From Taylorella asinigenitalis ATCC 700933 (GTDB lineage: Bacteria; Pseudomonadota; Gammaproteobacteria; Burkholderiales; Burkholderiaceae_B): 64,000 nt of DNA. Under the pieces are notes generated by a model. That model ran no database searches. It was given only the letters and a program-made list of their open reading frames with translations, and had not been told where the DNA came from. Where the stretch lies: NCBI RefSeq assembly GCF_000687755.1, contig NZ_JHXN01000002.1, positions 1 to 64,000 of the forward strand, read 5' to 3'. The translations under genes and the position numbers were made by a program. Position 1 is the first letter of the stretch; each line of letters starts with the position of its first letter. Of this stretch, positions 40,527 through 51,362 are shown piece after piece.

Positions 40527-41165
40527 ATGGCAGTTCATGAAATTAAGCACCCCTTAGTTCAGCACAAAATTGGACTTATGCGTAATGTAGATTTAGATAC
40601 TAAGAGTTTTCGTGAGCTTGCAGAAGAAATAGCCATTTTGCTAACTTATGAAGCTACAAGAGACTGCCTTTTAGAAGATTGTGAAGTCTCAGGGTGGTGT
40701 GGTCCTGTAAGTATTAAAAAATTAGCAGGTAAGAAAGTAACAGTTGTGCCTATTTTAAGAGCTGGTATTGGCATGCTTAATGGCGTATTAAGTCTTATAC
40801 CAAGCGCTAAAGTTTCAGCCATTGGCATAGCAAGAAATGAAGAAACTCTAGAAGCTGCCACCTACCTTAAAAAATTAGTAGGTGATTTAGACCAGAGATT
40901 CGCTTTAATAATTGACCCTATGTTAGCTACGGGTGGCACATTAATAGCTGCTATTGATATGCTTAAGGCTATGGGTTGTAGAGAAATTCGTGTATTAACT
41001 CTTGTTAGTGCTCCTGAAGGTATTGAACGAGTTATTAGCAAACACCCTGATATTGATATCTTTACTGCATCTATTGATGAGAAGCTTAATGAGCACGGAT
41101 ATATTATTCCAGGATTAGGAGATGCTGGGGATAGAATATTTGGAACTCGTCAAAAAGAAGATTGA
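40527..41165 (+). CDS. upp: Uracil phosphoribosyltransferase
   Basis: Salvages uracil to UMP with PRPP. 212 residues. The PRPP loop is [12 protein letters not shown] and the uracil-binding end is [17 protein letters not shown]. Well-placed AGAGGAA ribosome-binding site. Divergent from queA. Confidence 0.97.
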   Translation: MAVHEIKHPLVQHKIGLMRNVDLDTKSFRELAEEIAILLTYEATRDCLLEDCEVSGWCGPVSIKKLAGKKVTVVPILRAGIGMLNGVLSLIPSAKVSAIGIARNEETLEAATYLKKLVGDLDQRFALIIDPMLATGGTLIAAIDMLKAMGCREIRVLTLVSAPEGIERVISKHPDIDIFTASIDEKLNEHGYIIPGLGDAGDRIFGTRQKED

Positions 41166-41295
41166 GTAATTTTTTGTCTATTACTAGTCATATTCTGTAA
41201 CATTTAACTCCGCATTGTAATAATTTTTCAGTACTTGAAGGTTTATCATTAGACTTTACGGGCTAATTACAGCCAAAAACTATTGGGAGAATACT

Positions 41296-41613
41296 ATGTC
41301 AACTAAAAATGACGCAAGCAAAACTGAAGAAGAAATGTTAGATGCTCTACGTAAAACTGTAGCTGATGCTGAAGGTTTACTTAAAGAAGCAACTAAAGAA
41401 ACTGGAAAAAAAGCTGAGGAAATTCGTATGAAAGTTAAAGATCTTCTTTCTAATGCTCAATCTGCATTTGAAGAAGGCAAACAAAAAGTTGTTGATACTA
41501 CTCGTGATGCAGTTAAGAAAACTGATGACTACGTTCAAGATAATCCTTGGCGTGCAGTAGGTACTGTTGGTGTTGCTGCTCTTCTTTTAGGTATTATCAT
41601 CGGCCGCAAATAA
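41296..41613 (+). CDS. DUF883 membrane protein (ElaB/YqjD family)
   Basis: 105 residues: a long charged amphipathic helix (about 8-75, Lys/Glu/Ala-rich), then one C-terminal membrane segment preceded by DNPWRAVGTVGVAALLLG, the hallmark of tail-anchored YqjD/ElaB proteins. In E. coli these bind ribosomes at the membrane in stationary phase. A GGGAGAA site precedes it. It is the first of a YqjD-YqjE-YqjK-like trio. Confidence 0.9.
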   Translation: MSTKNDASKTEEEMLDALRKTVADAEGLLKEATKETGKKAEEIRMKVKDLLSNAQSAFEEGKQKVVDTTRDAVKKTDDYVQDNPWRAVGTVGVAALLLGIIIGRK

Positions 41614-41644
41614 TTCGTTGGTACCTCACATTAATTTTCCCCTA

Positions 41645-41672
41645 AGCAGGTGGGGAAACCCATCTGCTTTTT
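41645..41672 (+). terminator. Intrinsic terminator between the YqjD- and YqjE-like genes
   Basis: Stem AGCAGGTGGG (41645-41654) with CCCATCTGCT (41659-41668), one G-T pair, a GAAA tetraloop and a following TTTT. It would end most transcripts after the DUF883 gene and give the two downstream genes less message. Confidence 0.8.
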
Positions 41673-41692
41673 ACTCTATCAAAATCAAAATT

Positions 41693-42109
41693 ATGCATTT
41701 ACGTCAAACTATCGCTCAGCTAATTAATAGCTTCATAACTTACACCGAAACTAGGGGTAAGATTTTTGGTGTTGAACTTACTCAAGCAAGAGCACAGGTG
41801 ACTCAAGCATTGGTTTGGGGAGTTGCATCTTTAATTTTTGCATTATTAGGTCTTACTCTCCTATCTTTTGCGATAATTCTCCTTACTTGGGAGACTGAAT
41901 ATCGTAATTGGGTAGTTTGCTTGTTACCTATTCTATATTTTGTGATAGCTTATATTGCAATTAATAGAGTTAGTGCTTTAATTAAAGCTCCAACTTTTGA
42001 GTACACGATTAAAACATTAAAAGAAGATGTGGAATATTTTAAGGATCATCCTGAATTTCCAACATCTATGGATATTCTGTCTTCAGACGGAGGAAAGATA
42101 AATGGATAA
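41693..42109 (+). CDS. YqjE-like inner-membrane protein (phage holin family III-like)
   Basis: 138 residues with two membrane segments (about 45-66 and 78-98). The N-terminal stretch TYTETRGKIFGVELTQAR is typical of YqjE proteins, which databases often call 'phage holin family' although no phage genes are near. I start at the ATG at 41693. A TTG at 41618 would run through the terminator stem. No clear ribosome-binding site is visible. Confidence 0.8.
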   Translation: MHLRQTIAQLINSFITYTETRGKIFGVELTQARAQVTQALVWGVASLIFALLGLTLLSFAIILLTWETEYRNWVVCLLPILYFVIAYIAINRVSALIKAPTFEYTIKTLKEDVEYFKDHPEFPTSMDILSSDGGKING

Positions 42110-42419
42110 TAAAGCCAAACTCGAAGCATTAGCAGTTCAGGCTAATATCGATCGTCGTCAAGTAGTTAATGGGTTTTATAAACTAAGAGATAATCTTGAT
42201 CCTGAAGTTATTGCAGACTATGTAATGGCACGTGGTAGAAATTTAGTTTCCTCAGCTCTTCCAGATGCTTCAGGTGCGTTTTCTTGGTTAGGTAGAAATC
42301 CACGTATAAGTGTTGGAATAGCTAAAGGTCTACTAAATTTAGCTAAAACTAAAAATCGTCTTCTAAGAACAGTTGCACTTGGTGTTGCATCTTGGTTTAT
42401 CTCTAAACGCTTTAAATAA
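42102..42419 (+). CDS. Small basic protein, YqjK-like position
   Basis: 105 residues, overlapping the YqjE-like gene by eight bases. It has an N-terminal helical region, a middle Ala/Asp-rich part and a basic C-terminus with a weakly hydrophobic helix (LRTVALGVASWFISKRFK). I recognise it only by position as the third gene of the yqjD-yqjE-yqjK type. Function unknown. Confidence 0.7.
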   Translation: MDNKAKLEALAVQANIDRRQVVNGFYKLRDNLDPEVIADYVMARGRNLVSSALPDASGAFSWLGRNPRISVGIAKGLLNLAKTKNRLLRTVALGVASWFISKRFK

Positions 42420-42427
42420 ACTACTAT

Positions 42428-42458
42428 ATATGGCTCCTATTAGGAGCCATATTTATTT
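42428..42458 (+). terminator. Terminator between the YqjK-like gene and ubiD
   Basis: ATATGGCTCCTA (42428-42439) and TAGGAGCCATAT (42441-42452) are perfect complements, followed by TTTATTTT. It ends the yqj-like operon. The same stem lies directly beyond the convergent ubiD stop and may serve that gene too. Confidence 0.8.
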
Positions 42459-43984
42459 TAGTCAAAGATTTCTGGCCACAATTTATCAATTTTCTTTTTC
42501 ACTGATACATCCATAATAATCGGTCTTCCCCATTCTCTATCGGTTTCTCCTGGCCATTTATTAGTGGCGTCAATTCCTAGTTTGCCACCTAATCCAGAAA
42601 CAGGGGAGGCAAAATCAAGATAGTCAATCGGAGTGTTTTCAACCATTACAGCATCTCTTACTGGGTCCATACGTGTACTAACGGCCCAGACTACTTCTTT
42701 CCAGTCCCTAGTATCTACATCCTCATCTACCACAATAATAAATTTCGTGTACATAAATTGCCTTAAAACACTCCATATCCCGAACATTACCCTTTTAGCA
42801 TGGCCAGCATATTGTTTTCTAATCGATACGACAGCAACACGATAACTACATCCCTCTGGTGGGAGGTAGAAATCAATAATTTCTGGAAAAGTTTTCTGGA
42901 GCAATGGAATAAACACCTCATTTAGAGCTAATCCTAATACAGCGGGTTCATCAGGTGGTTTACCTGTGTAAGTGCTGTGATAGATTGGATTTTCTCGCAT
43001 AGTGATTCTATCCACAGTAAAGACAGGAAACCATTCTTGCTCGTTATAGTAACCAGTGTGATCTCCATAAGGTCCTTCAAGTGCCATTTCATAGTCATGA
43101 CCATCTAATACATACTCTTTACAAGCTTTAGGATGAGAAGTTGGCAATATATGACCTTCCAATACAATCTCAGCACTTGCAGGGACTTGCAGATTATTTC
43201 CAATTGATTTTGAAAGTTCAGTTCTTGAGCCTCTTAGAAGGCCTGCAAATTGGTATTCTGATAGACTATCAGGTATTGGCGTAACAGCAGCGAGTATAGT
43301 TGCTGGGTCCGCACCTAAGGCCACACTGATTGGAAATGGTTGTCCAGGATTGGCGATTCTAAAATCACGAAAATCTAAAGCACCGCCTCTGTGGTCCATC
43401 CATCTCATAATCAGTTTATTATGGCCCAAAAGTTGCTGCCTATAAATACCAATATTTTGCCGTTTTGCACGAGGACCTTTAGTAATGACTAATCCCCAGG
43501 TAATAAGGGGTGCAATATCACCTGGCCAACATGTTTGAATTGGAATATTCTCAAGATCTACTTCATCACCCTCTAAAACAATTTGCTGACATTCTGGCTT
43601 TGAAATTTTCTTAGCCTGCATATCCCATAATGCAGATTTCAACATAGACACTTTGCTAAAAGCATCTTTCAAACCACTAGGAGCCTGAGGCTCTCTTAAT
43701 TCAGACAAAAGAATGCCAACTTCACGCAATGCAGAAAGATCCTCAGCACCCATACCCCAAGCTACTCTTTCAGGGGTGCCAAATAAATTTGTAAGAATAG
43801 GCATTTTTGCTGGTTTAGAATTATGTTCTGCATTATGAAAAATAAGTGCGGGACCACCATTGCGTAAACACCTATCACTGATTTCTGTTATTTCAAGATT
43901 TGTAGAAACTGTGGTGTTAATATTCTTTAACGCATTTCGTTTTTCAAGTTGACTTAAAAAATCGCGTAAATCTTTATATTTCAT
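42458..43984 (-). CDS. ubiD: 4-hydroxy-3-polyprenylbenzoate decarboxylase UbiD
   Basis: Prenylated-FMN-dependent decarboxylase of ubiquinone synthesis. 508 residues. Family stretches are [17 protein letters not shown], the [20 protein letters not shown] region and [11 protein letters not shown] with the catalytic acid. It is a single gene convergent with the yqj-like trio. The UbiX partner that makes the cofactor is not in the window. Confidence 0.96.
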   Translation of the reverse strand: MKYKDLRDFLSQLEKRNALKNINTTVSTNLEITEISDRCLRNGGPALIFHNAEHNSKPAKMPILTNLFGTPERVAWGMGAEDLSALREVGILLSELREPQAPSGLKDAFSKVSMLKSALWDMQAKKISKPECQQIVLEGDEVDLENIPIQTCWPGDIAPLITWGLVITKGPRAKRQNIGIYRQQLLGHNKLIMRWMDHRGGALDFRDFRIANPGQPFPISVALGADPATILAAVTPIPDSLSEYQFAGLLRGSRTELSKSIGNNLQVPASAEIVLEGHILPTSHPKACKEYVLDGHDYEMALEGPYGDHTGYYNEQEWFPVFTVDRITMRENPIYHSTYTGKPPDEPAVLGLALNEVFIPLLQKTFPEIIDFYLPPEGCSYRVAVVSIRKQYAGHAKRVMFGIWSVLRQFMYTKFIIVVDEDVDTRDWKEVVWAVSTRMDPVRDAVMVENTPIDYLDFASPVSGLGGKLGIDATNKWPGETDREWGRPIIMDVSVKKKIDKLWPEIFD

Positions 43985-44029
43985 ATTTATACTTAGTAAC
44001 TTTTAGATTTCTCTATATTAATTGAAATC

Positions 44030-44944
44030 ATGCGCAGAAGGGATTTTTTTAAATTCGGTAAGAAAGGAATTGTTCCCAAAACAAATTGGGAAATGTTTTT
44101 ACATAGAGTTCAGAGACTTACATTTTCGGACATTAAATTAATAGACACTGAACTTCAAATTGCATGCATAGAAATCAAAAATCCTAATCTAGCTCAAACA
44201 TTAATCTCTATTTGTGCTGATCACCAAGTGGCTTTTTTATACGACAAATTGGTAGATATTGATTCTGTGTCTGGTAGGCCTATTTTGTTGGTTAAAGTAA
44301 ATAACAATTCCACTCCAGATTTTGTTTCAGAAGGTGTATGTGTAGCAGATTTCACTTGTCTTTGTGGTGATTTATTTGAAAAAGGCTTTAACCAGTTTGA
44401 GTTTGTTCCACCTGAACTTAATCTAAGCCAGTGGTTTAATGAACCTTCATTTCACGACTCTAGACCATATTATTCAATCACATCTGGACTAATGGAGATT
44501 GATACTATTTTTTCTAACGCAATGACAGCTCGCTTAGGCGGATTTGGTTTGAATTCTAATATTGCTTTAGGAAATGCATTACTTAATAAAAGCATCCCCG
44601 AATTATTTAAAATTTCACAAACTTTTGAAGTATCAGAATTATTAGGTAGTCCAGTTTGGCCTGATGAATTGCGATTTGATAGTCTATTTAAAAATATATC
44701 CGATATAAATCTTTGCAGAGTGTTTTTAGGTCAAAGGGGTTCATATATCTGGGGGCAGAGATTTTATATAAAGGCATTGCCACCTAAAAAGATTTCCCCT
44801 AAAAATATAGTAACCAGCGAGGATGAGGAGCAAGAATTCAAGATAAATCCCATAGATTTAATGGAGTTGAAGGAAATTATTGATCCTCAGGGAATATTTC
44901 AATATGAAGATGAATTTTGCGAAATTCGTAACAGAATGCTTTAA
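44030..44944 (+). CDS. Unassigned protein, possibly a degenerate FAD-linked oxidase relative
   Basis: 304 residues, divergent from ubiD by 45 bases. No signal peptide or membrane segment is seen. The C-terminal MELKEIIDPQGIF resembles the end of FAD-linked oxidases of the GlcD/GlcE type (usually 'lk..fDP.gifNPG'), and SDIKLIDTELQIACIEI near the N-terminus is faintly similar in layout, but the Gly-rich FAD loop of that family is not visible. It may be a family in which cofactor binding was lost. Several Cys (in ICADH, FTCLCGDL) are of unknown role. Confidence 0.5.
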   Translation: MRRRDFFKFGKKGIVPKTNWEMFLHRVQRLTFSDIKLIDTELQIACIEIKNPNLAQTLISICADHQVAFLYDKLVDIDSVSGRPILLVKVNNNSTPDFVSEGVCVADFTCLCGDLFEKGFNQFEFVPPELNLSQWFNEPSFHDSRPYYSITSGLMEIDTIFSNAMTARLGGFGLNSNIALGNALLNKSIPELFKISQTFEVSELLGSPVWPDELRFDSLFKNISDINLCRVFLGQRGSYIWGQRFYIKALPPKKISPKNIVTSEDEEQEFKINPIDLMELKEIIDPQGIFQYEDEFCEIRNRML

Positions 44945-44949
44945 AGCTA

Positions 44950-44978
44950 TTGACATAAGGCTTATCTTGCTATTTAAT
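44950..44978 (+). promoter_or_regulatory. Sigma-70 promoter of the barstar gene
   Basis: Perfect TTGACA (44950-44955), 17-base spacer, TTTAAT (44973-44978, one mismatch from TATAAT). One of the best sigma-70 matches I see in the window. It gives a leader of about 30 nt before the barstar ATG. An AATTTCGAAATT palindrome overlaps the -10 and start region. Confidence 0.65.
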
Positions 44979-45016
44979 TTCGAAATTACAAATTTCAGCA
45001 GTTCTCGAGGCTATAA

Positions 45017-45499
45017 ATGGTAAAAAAAGTTGATTTCTCTAAGGTTATGTCTAAATCGGCAGAGCTCCCAGCTAGCTATTTAGAATCTAAGGATGAAATC
45101 TTTGAGGCTGCTTCAAATGCGGGCTTGTCCTGTTATGAATGTGATTGTTCAAGGGCAAGAAATCTTTCGGCTATTTTAAGAGCGATATCTAAATCTGTAG
45201 ATTATCCAGTTTTCTTCGGAAAAGATTTGGATGCACTGGCAGATTGCTTAACTGAAACTTTAGATGAGCAAGAAATAGGGTATGTATTATGGTTTACTCA
45301 ACTTCATACTGGTGACCCAGAACTATCTTCAGATACTAAGCAGATTATTAAGATATTAAAAGAGACTTGCAGCTACGCAAAAAAAATTAATAAGACCTTT
45401 ATTTTCTTTATTGACCATGCGGGCCAACATAGTGCCCCAGAACCTGGTGTTGAGCCTGAGAGATACGCAGGTAATTTTACTGAAGACGACTCTGAATAA
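45017..45499 (+). CDS. Barstar-family protein (RNase inhibitor-like), no partner nearby
   Basis: 160 residues. The barstar fold is suggested by the middle part, ILRAISKSVDYPVFFGKDLDALADCLTE, followed by a strand-rich WFTQL stretch. In Bacillus, barstar blocks the secreted RNase barnase. Here no barnase-like gene lies in the window. The C-terminal end (about 40 residues) is longer than classic barstar. Its last 23 bases overlap rsmE tail to tail. Confidence 0.8.
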   Translation: MVKKVDFSKVMSKSAELPASYLESKDEIFEAASNAGLSCYECDCSRARNLSAILRAISKSVDYPVFFGKDLDALADCLTETLDEQEIGYVLWFTQLHTGDPELSSDTKQIIKILKETCSYAKKINKTFIFFIDHAGQHSAPEPGVEPERYAGNFTEDDSE

Positions 45500-46214
45500 G
45501 TGCTAGCCACGCACTTATAGCCATAAGGCCCGCTGTCTCTGTCCTTAAAATCCTTTCCCCTAGATTAATAAATTTCGAATTAGATTTAGAAAAAAGATCT
45601 ATTTCTGTCCTATCCCAACCTCCCTCGGGGCCGATGCAAATTATGGAGCTTTGAATATCATTGGTTGAACTTTCCGAAATAAGTGTATTTTGAGAATCGG
45701 GTTCGGCTACAAAGCATTTGCATCCACTAGAGGATTTTAAAAAATTCTCTATAGACTGCGGTTCATTAATTTTCATTAGTATGTTTCTACCACATTGCTC
45801 TGAAGCTGAGATAATGATTTTTCTCCAGTGGTCCATTTTTTTATTTAATCTATCCGGACTGATTTTTAATACTGAGCGTTTGGCAATGATTGGGTAAAAC
45901 TCACTTACACCCAATTCCACGGCTTTTTCAATAACAAAATCCATCTTATCAGCAGTCGATAAAGCTTGAGCTAAGCCTACTTTAATACTTAACTCCCTTG
46001 AAATTTCAAACTTATACTCTGGTGTGAAAAAGGCATCGCCATTTATGAAGGCAATGGGACCGTGGAATTCGAGATTATTGCCATCGAAAAGAGATATTTT
46101 TGTACCTTCCTTAAGTCTAAGGGAGCGACCTGCATGAGTTGAAATTTCTTTCGGAAGCTTAGACTGAGAGCCAATTTCAAGAGGCAATGGACAAAAAAAA
46201 CGGGGTGTTAGCAT
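45477..46214 (-). CDS. rsmE: 16S rRNA m3U1498 methyltransferase RsmE
   Basis: 245 residues of the SPOUT class. A PUA-like N-terminus is followed by the knotted domain with AEPDSQN, the SAM-binding [15 protein letters not shown] and [18 protein letters not shown] at the C-terminus. Head to head with tktA (71 bases between starts) and tail-overlapping with the barstar gene. Three GGCAATG words lie in the gene, two with a different first base. Confidence 0.95.
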   Translation of the reverse strand: MLTPRFFCPLPLEIGSQSKLPKEISTHAGRSLRLKEGTKISLFDGNNLEFHGPIAFINGDAFFTPEYKFEISRELSIKVGLAQALSTADKMDFVIEKAVELGVSEFYPIIAKRSVLKISPDRLNKKMDHWRKIIISASEQCGRNILMKINEPQSIENFLKSSSGCKCFVAEPDSQNTLISESSTNDIQSSIICIGPEGGWDRTEIDLFSKSNSKFINLGERILRTETAGLMAISAWLALIQSRLQ

Positions 46215-46285
46215 TAAGAGTAGTTATATTTTTCCAAGTGTTAAAATTATACGCATTATTTTGGACTCATAAGACAAGTAAATAC

Positions 46286-48307
46286 ATGAATAACCCTCAA
46301 GTTCCTGATTCTAAACTTGCAAACGCAATACGATCACTAACTATGGACGCAGTCCAAAAAGCGAATTCTGGGCATCCTGGAGCCCCTATGGGTATGGCTG
46401 AAATGGCCGTTGCGCTTTGGCACAGAAATCTTAAACACAATCCACTAAATCCGAAGTGGTATGACAGAGATAGGTTTGTTTTATCCAATGGTCATGCCTC
46501 TATGCTCATCTATTCCCTGCTTTATTTAACAGGCTATGGTGTGACCATTGATGACATTAAAGATTTTAGGCAGCTACATTCTAAGACTCCTGGTCATCCT
46601 GAGTATGGCATAACTCCTGGGGTAGAGACCACAACGGGTCCATTGGGACAAGGTATCGGAAATGCAGTAGGATTTGCATTGTCAGAGGCACTGTTATCTC
46701 AGGAATTTAATAGGGAAGAGCATAAGATAGTCGATCACTTTACGTATGCATTTGCAGGTGATGGTTGTCTAATGGAAGGGGTGTCGCATGAGGTGTTTTC
46801 ATTGGCAGGCACCCTTAAGCTGAATAAATTAATTGTGCTTTACGACAGCAATGGTATCTCGATTGATGGTCAAATTAATCCCTGGTTTAGCGATGATACA
46901 TCAAAGCGATTTGAAGCTTATGGTTGGCAGGTATTAGAAGTTGATGGTCATGATATTGATGCTATCGATGAGGCCATCAATCAAGCTAAGGATTTTTCTC
47001 GTCAATTAGACACTGGACCTACACTTATCATTTGTAAAACAGTTATCGGTAAAGGGTCTCCAAAAGTTCAGGGTTTATCTAAAGCTCATGGAGCACCGCT
47101 TGGGACTGAAGAAGTTATTCAAGCACGCAAGGCTTTGGGAATTGAGTGGGGGGATTTTGAAGTTCCTAAGGATGTTCTTGATTCGTGGAATCATATTACT
47201 AAAGGTGCAGGGCAGCAAGCTGTTTGGGATTCAGTATGGGCAAGTTATAAAGTTCAATATCCAGATTTAGCTGCAGAATATGAACGAAGAATGTCAGGAC
47301 AATTGCCATCAGATTTTGAAGAAAAATTTCAAACCTATTTAGAGCAAGTAATTCAAGATCAAAAAACACTAGCAACTCGTAAATCATCACAAGAAACAAT
47401 AGCAAAATTAGCAGAAGTATTGCCAGAATTGTTAGGGGGTTCTGCAGATTTAACTTCATCAAATTTAACCATTTGGCCAGATGCAGTGCCCGTTCGTTCT
47501 GGTACTGGTAATATCTCTTTTGGTCGACATATTAATTATGGAGTTAGAGAATTTGGTATGGCTGCCATAATGAATGGTATTTCTCTACATGGTGGATATT
47601 TGCCGTTTGGCGGAACTTTTCTGACTTTTTCCGATTATTCGCGAAACGGCATTCGAATGTCGGCATTGATGAAACAAAAAGTAGTTCATGTGTTTACGCA
47701 TGATTCTATTGGTTTAGGTGAGGATGGCCCTACACATCAATCTATCGAGCATGCATGGAGTCTGAGATTAATACCTAATTTGGAGGTCTGGAGACCCTGT
47801 GATACTACTGAGACGGCGGTTGCTTGGAGGGCAGCAGTCAAGAGAAATGGGCCTAGTGCATTGCTGTTGTCACGTCAAAATCTACCTTTTATTGCCAGAG
47901 ATGAGATTTGTCTAAAGGACATTGAGAAAGGAGGCTATGTTCTAAGGGCCGTAGTTAATCCTAAGGCTATTCTCATAGCTACAGGGTCTGAGGTACAAAT
48001 AGCAATGGACGCCCAAATGAAACTTAAGGATGAGGGCATCGCAGTTTCCATTGTGTCTATGCCATCAACCTCCGTGTTCGACCGTCAATCAAATGAATAC
48101 AAATCAGAAGTGCTTCCAAGAAATGTGCCTAAATTTGCAATAGAAGCGGGTTCAACTGTTCCGTGGTACAAATACGTTGGTCAAGATGGAGCGGTAGTAG
48201 GCATTGATACATTTGGAGAATCCGCCCCTGCAAATGATTTGTTTAATTACTTTGGTATTACGTCAGATAAATTAGTTCAACTAGTTATTAATTCTATTAA
48301 GGAGTAA
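46286..48307 (+). CDS. tktA: Transketolase
   Basis: Thiamine-diphosphate enzyme of the pentose phosphate pathway. I start at 46286 (673 residues, [18 protein letters not shown]) because the earlier frame overlaps rsmE and lacks family sequence. ThDP-binding [12 protein letters not shown] (about 155-166), [13 protein letters not shown], and the pyrimidine domain with [14 protein letters not shown] are intact. First gene of the tkt-gap-pgk-nitrilase-fba cluster. Confidence 0.96.
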   Translation: MNNPQVPDSKLANAIRSLTMDAVQKANSGHPGAPMGMAEMAVALWHRNLKHNPLNPKWYDRDRFVLSNGHASMLIYSLLYLTGYGVTIDDIKDFRQLHSKTPGHPEYGITPGVETTTGPLGQGIGNAVGFALSEALLSQEFNREEHKIVDHFTYAFAGDGCLMEGVSHEVFSLAGTLKLNKLIVLYDSNGISIDGQINPWFSDDTSKRFEAYGWQVLEVDGHDIDAIDEAINQAKDFSRQLDTGPTLIICKTVIGKGSPKVQGLSKAHGAPLGTEEVIQARKALGIEWGDFEVPKDVLDSWNHITKGAGQQAVWDSVWASYKVQYPDLAAEYERRMSGQLPSDFEEKFQTYLEQVIQDQKTLATRKSSQETIAKLAEVLPELLGGSADLTSSNLTIWPDAVPVRSGTGNISFGRHINYGVREFGMAAIMNGISLHGGYLPFGGTFLTFSDYSRNGIRMSALMKQKVVHVFTHDSIGLGEDGPTHQSIEHAWSLRLIPNLEVWRPCDTTETAVAWRAAVKRNGPSALLLSRQNLPFIARDEICLKDIEKGGYVLRAVVNPKAILIATGSEVQIAMDAQMKLKDEGIAVSIVSMPSTSVFDRQSNEYKSEVLPRNVPKFAIEAGSTVPWYKYVGQDGAVVGIDTFGESAPANDLFNYFGITSDKLVQLVINSIKE

Positions 48308-48309
48308 GA

Positions 48310-49323
48310 ATGTCAATTCGTGTCGCCATAAATGGATATGGCCGTATTGGTCGTATGGCACTTAGAGCTCACTATGAGTACGCAAAAAAGCATGATATTG
48401 AGATTGTCGCTATTAATGCAATGGGAGATGCGGAAGTAAACCGTCATCTTACAAAATGGGACACTGCACATGGACGATTTGACTCTCAAGTTAGCCTTGA
48501 TGGAGATCATCTTGTAGTAGACGGGGATCGCATTAAGTTATTTAGTACACGCGATATAAAAAATCTTCCCTGGGCTGATATGGATATTGATGTAGTTTTA
48601 GAATGTACTGGTGCATTTACATCAAAAGAAAAAGCCTGTGCTCATATAGAACAAGGAGCAAAAAAAGTTTTAATTTCTGCCCCTGGCGGTAAAGATGTGG
48701 ATGCTACTGTCGTTTATGGAGTCAATCAAGATATCTTAAAAGCTGAGCATACTGTAGTTTCAAATGCGTCTTGTACAACTAATTGTTTAGCCCCTTTAGT
48801 AAAGCCTATTCAAGATGCAATTGGTATTGATTCAGGATTAATGACCACGATTCACGCATATACAAATGACCAAGTTTTAACTGACGTAAATCATAAAGAT
48901 ATAAGGCGTGCTCGTAGTGCATCTATGAATATGATTCCTACGAAAACAGGTGCAGCCTCGGCTCTAGGTCTAGTTATTCCTGAATTGCAGGGTAAATTAG
49001 ATGGATATGCTATACGCGTCCCAACAATAAATGTTTCTATAGTTGATTTAGTCTTCGTACCAAGTAGAGAAACATCTGTAGAAGAAATCAATAAAGTGTT
49101 GAAAGACGCATCAGAAGGGTATCTAAAGGGTATATTAGCTTTTAACGATGAGTTACTTGTATCCTCTGACTTTAATCACACATCATGTTCAAGCATTTAT
49201 GATTCAACACTCACAAAAATGTCGGGTTCCAAATTGGTCAAAGTTTCTGCCTGGTACGACAATGAGTGGGGATTCTCAAATCGTATGTTAGATACTACTG
49301 TAGCAATGATGCAAGCTAAATAA
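48310..49323 (+). CDS. gap: Glyceraldehyde-3-phosphate dehydrogenase
   Basis: 337 residues with the NAD loop [13 protein letters not shown] and the active-site Cys in [13 protein letters not shown] (about C155). The AAGGAGTAAG site overlaps the tktA stop, indicating coupled translation. Confidence 0.97.
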   Translation: MSIRVAINGYGRIGRMALRAHYEYAKKHDIEIVAINAMGDAEVNRHLTKWDTAHGRFDSQVSLDGDHLVVDGDRIKLFSTRDIKNLPWADMDIDVVLECTGAFTSKEKACAHIEQGAKKVLISAPGGKDVDATVVYGVNQDILKAEHTVVSNASCTTNCLAPLVKPIQDAIGIDSGLMTTIHAYTNDQVLTDVNHKDIRRARSASMNMIPTKTGAASALGLVIPELQGKLDGYAIRVPTINVSIVDLVFVPSRETSVEEINKVLKDASEGYLKGILAFNDELLVSSDFNHTSCSSIYDSTLTKMSGSKLVKVSAWYDNEWGFSNRMLDTTVAMMQAK

Positions 49324-49326
49324 TTT

Positions 49327-50529
49327 ATGTCACTAAACGTACTAACTTTAAAAGAGCTTATTGAGCAAGGACTTCTAAAAGGAAAGAGGGTATTTTTTCG
49401 TTCTGACCTTAATGTTCCCTTAGATGATTCTAGAAATATCACGGAAGATACAAGAATAAGGGCTTCATTGCCAGGTATAAAAATGGCTTTAGATGCAGGT
49501 GCGGCTGTTATGGTTACATCACATCTTGGAAGACCCGTTGAGGGGGCATGGTCAGAAGATATCTCTCTTAATCCCATTGCAAAACATATATCGAATCTTC
49601 TAGGTCAGGAAGTAAGGCTAGTTAAAGATTGGCTAGAGGGTGTTGAAGTAGAACCAGGTCAGGTGGTCTTACTTGAAAATTGCCGTATTAATGTTGGCGA
49701 ACAATCAAATGATGACAATCTAGCTAAAAAAATGGCTAAGCTTTGCGATATTTTCGTTAATGATGCATTCGGAACGGCACATAGGGCACAAGCTTCAACC
49801 CATGGTATTGCGAAATATGTTGATATTGCTTGTGCTGGTCCGCTTTTACAAGCTGAACTTGAGGCTTTGGATAAAGCTTTAGAAAATCCGAAACGGCCAC
49901 TTTTGGCTGTTGTAGGGGGATCCAAAGTATCTACAAAATTGTCGGTTTTGGAATCATTGTCACATAAAGTGGATCAGCTAATAGTTGGTGGTGGCATAGC
50001 AAATACTTTTATGCTTGCATGCGGTTTAAATATAGGTAATTCTTTGTCTGAACCTGATCAAGTCGATAAAGCGAAATCGATTATGGAGAATCTTAAAGAG
50101 CGTTCAGCGTCTGTACCAATTCCTGTTGATGTTGTTGTGGGTCAGGATTTTGAAATCGATACCATTGCCACTAAAAAGGCTACAACTGATGTTTCCGACG
50201 GCGATATGATTATGGATATCGGGCAAAAAAGCATAGATAATCTTTGCGAAATCATAAGCAAGGCAGGCACTATTGTATGGAATGGACCAATTGGTGTTTT
50301 CGAGTTTCCGGCATTCTCAAATGGTACTAAGCAAGTTGCACAAGCTATAGCTAAGTCTGATGCGTTTTCAATTGCAGGGGGCGGGGATACTCTTGCTGCT
50401 ATATCTCAATTTAATCTAAATGAAGGTATAGACTATATTTCAACTGGGGGTGGGGCGTTTCTTGAATTTTTAGAAGGAAAGGGTCTTCCTGCTGTAGACA
50501 TTCTTATAGAACGAAATAATACTTTATGA
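49327..50529 (+). CDS. pgk: Phosphoglycerate kinase
   Basis: 400 residues. Substrate-binding [10 protein letters not shown] and TSHLGRP near the N-terminus and the nucleotide-binding GGGDTLAAI near the C-terminus. Its stop overlaps the next gene's start (ATGA). Confidence 0.97.
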   Translation: MSLNVLTLKELIEQGLLKGKRVFFRSDLNVPLDDSRNITEDTRIRASLPGIKMALDAGAAVMVTSHLGRPVEGAWSEDISLNPIAKHISNLLGQEVRLVKDWLEGVEVEPGQVVLLENCRINVGEQSNDDNLAKKMAKLCDIFVNDAFGTAHRAQASTHGIAKYVDIACAGPLLQAELEALDKALENPKRPLLAVVGGSKVSTKLSVLESLSHKVDQLIVGGGIANTFMLACGLNIGNSLSEPDQVDKAKSIMENLKERSASVPIPVDVVVGQDFEIDTIATKKATTDVSDGDMIMDIGQKSIDNLCEIISKAGTIVWNGPIGVFEFPAFSNGTKQVAQAIAKSDAFSIAGGGDTLAAISQFNLNEGIDYISTGGGAFLEFLEGKGLPAVDILIERNNTL

Positions 50530-51347
50530 GCACACTAAAAGTTGCAGTTGCACAATTTCCGGCGACAAATGATATCAAATTAAATTTAACTAAGATACGA
50601 ACTTTGTTTGAGCAAGCTTCAGCTCAGGGTGCAGAACTTATTGTATTGCCAGAGGCATCTATGTGTTCATTTGCTTCAGAGCTTGATATCTTAAAGAAAT
50701 TAGCCCGTGAAGAGACTCCTGGTTTTATTCATAATATGATGGAGTTTGCACGCGAATTTAATTTGTATGTCATTGTTGGCGTGCTTATGGATAGCAGTCC
50801 TGAAGTAGCTTCAAAAGACGATCCACGAATTGAAAACCATTTGTTGGCTATTAACTCGGCTGGAGATGTTCTTGTAGATTATTCAAAGATTCATGTCTAT
50901 GATGCCTTTTCTTTTAAAGAATCAGATAAAGTAAAACCTGCTACTCTAAGAGATGATGGTTCACATTTTGGACTTTTTCAAATCAAAGATTTCAAAATTG
51001 GTCTTATTAATTGCTATGATTTAAGATTTCCAGAATTATCTAGGGCTCTTATAGATTTAGGGGCAAATGTACTTACGGTAAGTGCAAACTGGATTGCTGG
51101 AGCCTTTAAAGAAACTCATTGGGAGACATTGCTTAGAGCCAGGGCAATCGAGAATACATCTTATGTATTAGCTAGTGGCCAAACACGTCCTAAGGGTGTA
51201 GGTCTTAGCATGATTATTGACCCACTGGGTTTTATAATTGGAGGATGTGGAGAGGCTGAAGGCGTATATGTTAGTGAAATAAACTCTGATAGGATTAATA
51301 AGGTCAGAGAGTTAGTTCCTTGTCTCGCAAACCGCAGACTTAAATAA
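50526..51347 (+). CDS. Nitrilase-superfamily amidohydrolase
   Basis: 273 residues with the C-N hydrolase triad: Glu in VLPEASM (about 43), Lys in [11 protein letters not shown] (about 121) and Cys in [12 protein letters not shown] (about 160). Close in layout to Nit2/deaminated-glutathione amidase and omega-amidase types. It lies between pgk and fba and is translationally coupled to pgk. As I remember the order in Bordetella and Burkholderia, pyruvate kinase usually occupies this place. Substrate uncertain. Confidence 0.85.
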   Translation: MSTLKVAVAQFPATNDIKLNLTKIRTLFEQASAQGAELIVLPEASMCSFASELDILKKLAREETPGFIHNMMEFAREFNLYVIVGVLMDSSPEVASKDDPRIENHLLAINSAGDVLVDYSKIHVYDAFSFKESDKVKPATLRDDGSHFGLFQIKDFKIGLINCYDLRFPELSRALIDLGANVLTVSANWIAGAFKETHWETLLRARAIENTSYVLASGQTRPKGVGLSMIIDPLGFIIGGCGEAEGVYVSEINSDRINKVRELVPCLANRRLK

Positions 51348-51362
51348 TTTTAGGAGATTTTT

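Noticed and set aside
41693-42109. 'Phage holin' gene as a sign of a prophage
   Set aside because: It is YqjE-like, in the usual yqjD-yqjE-yqjK setting, and no other phage gene is present.
46187-46285. Longer tktA product starting at 46187
   Set aside because: The extra 33 residues overlap rsmE, lack family similarity and would cover the promoter region between the two divergent genes.
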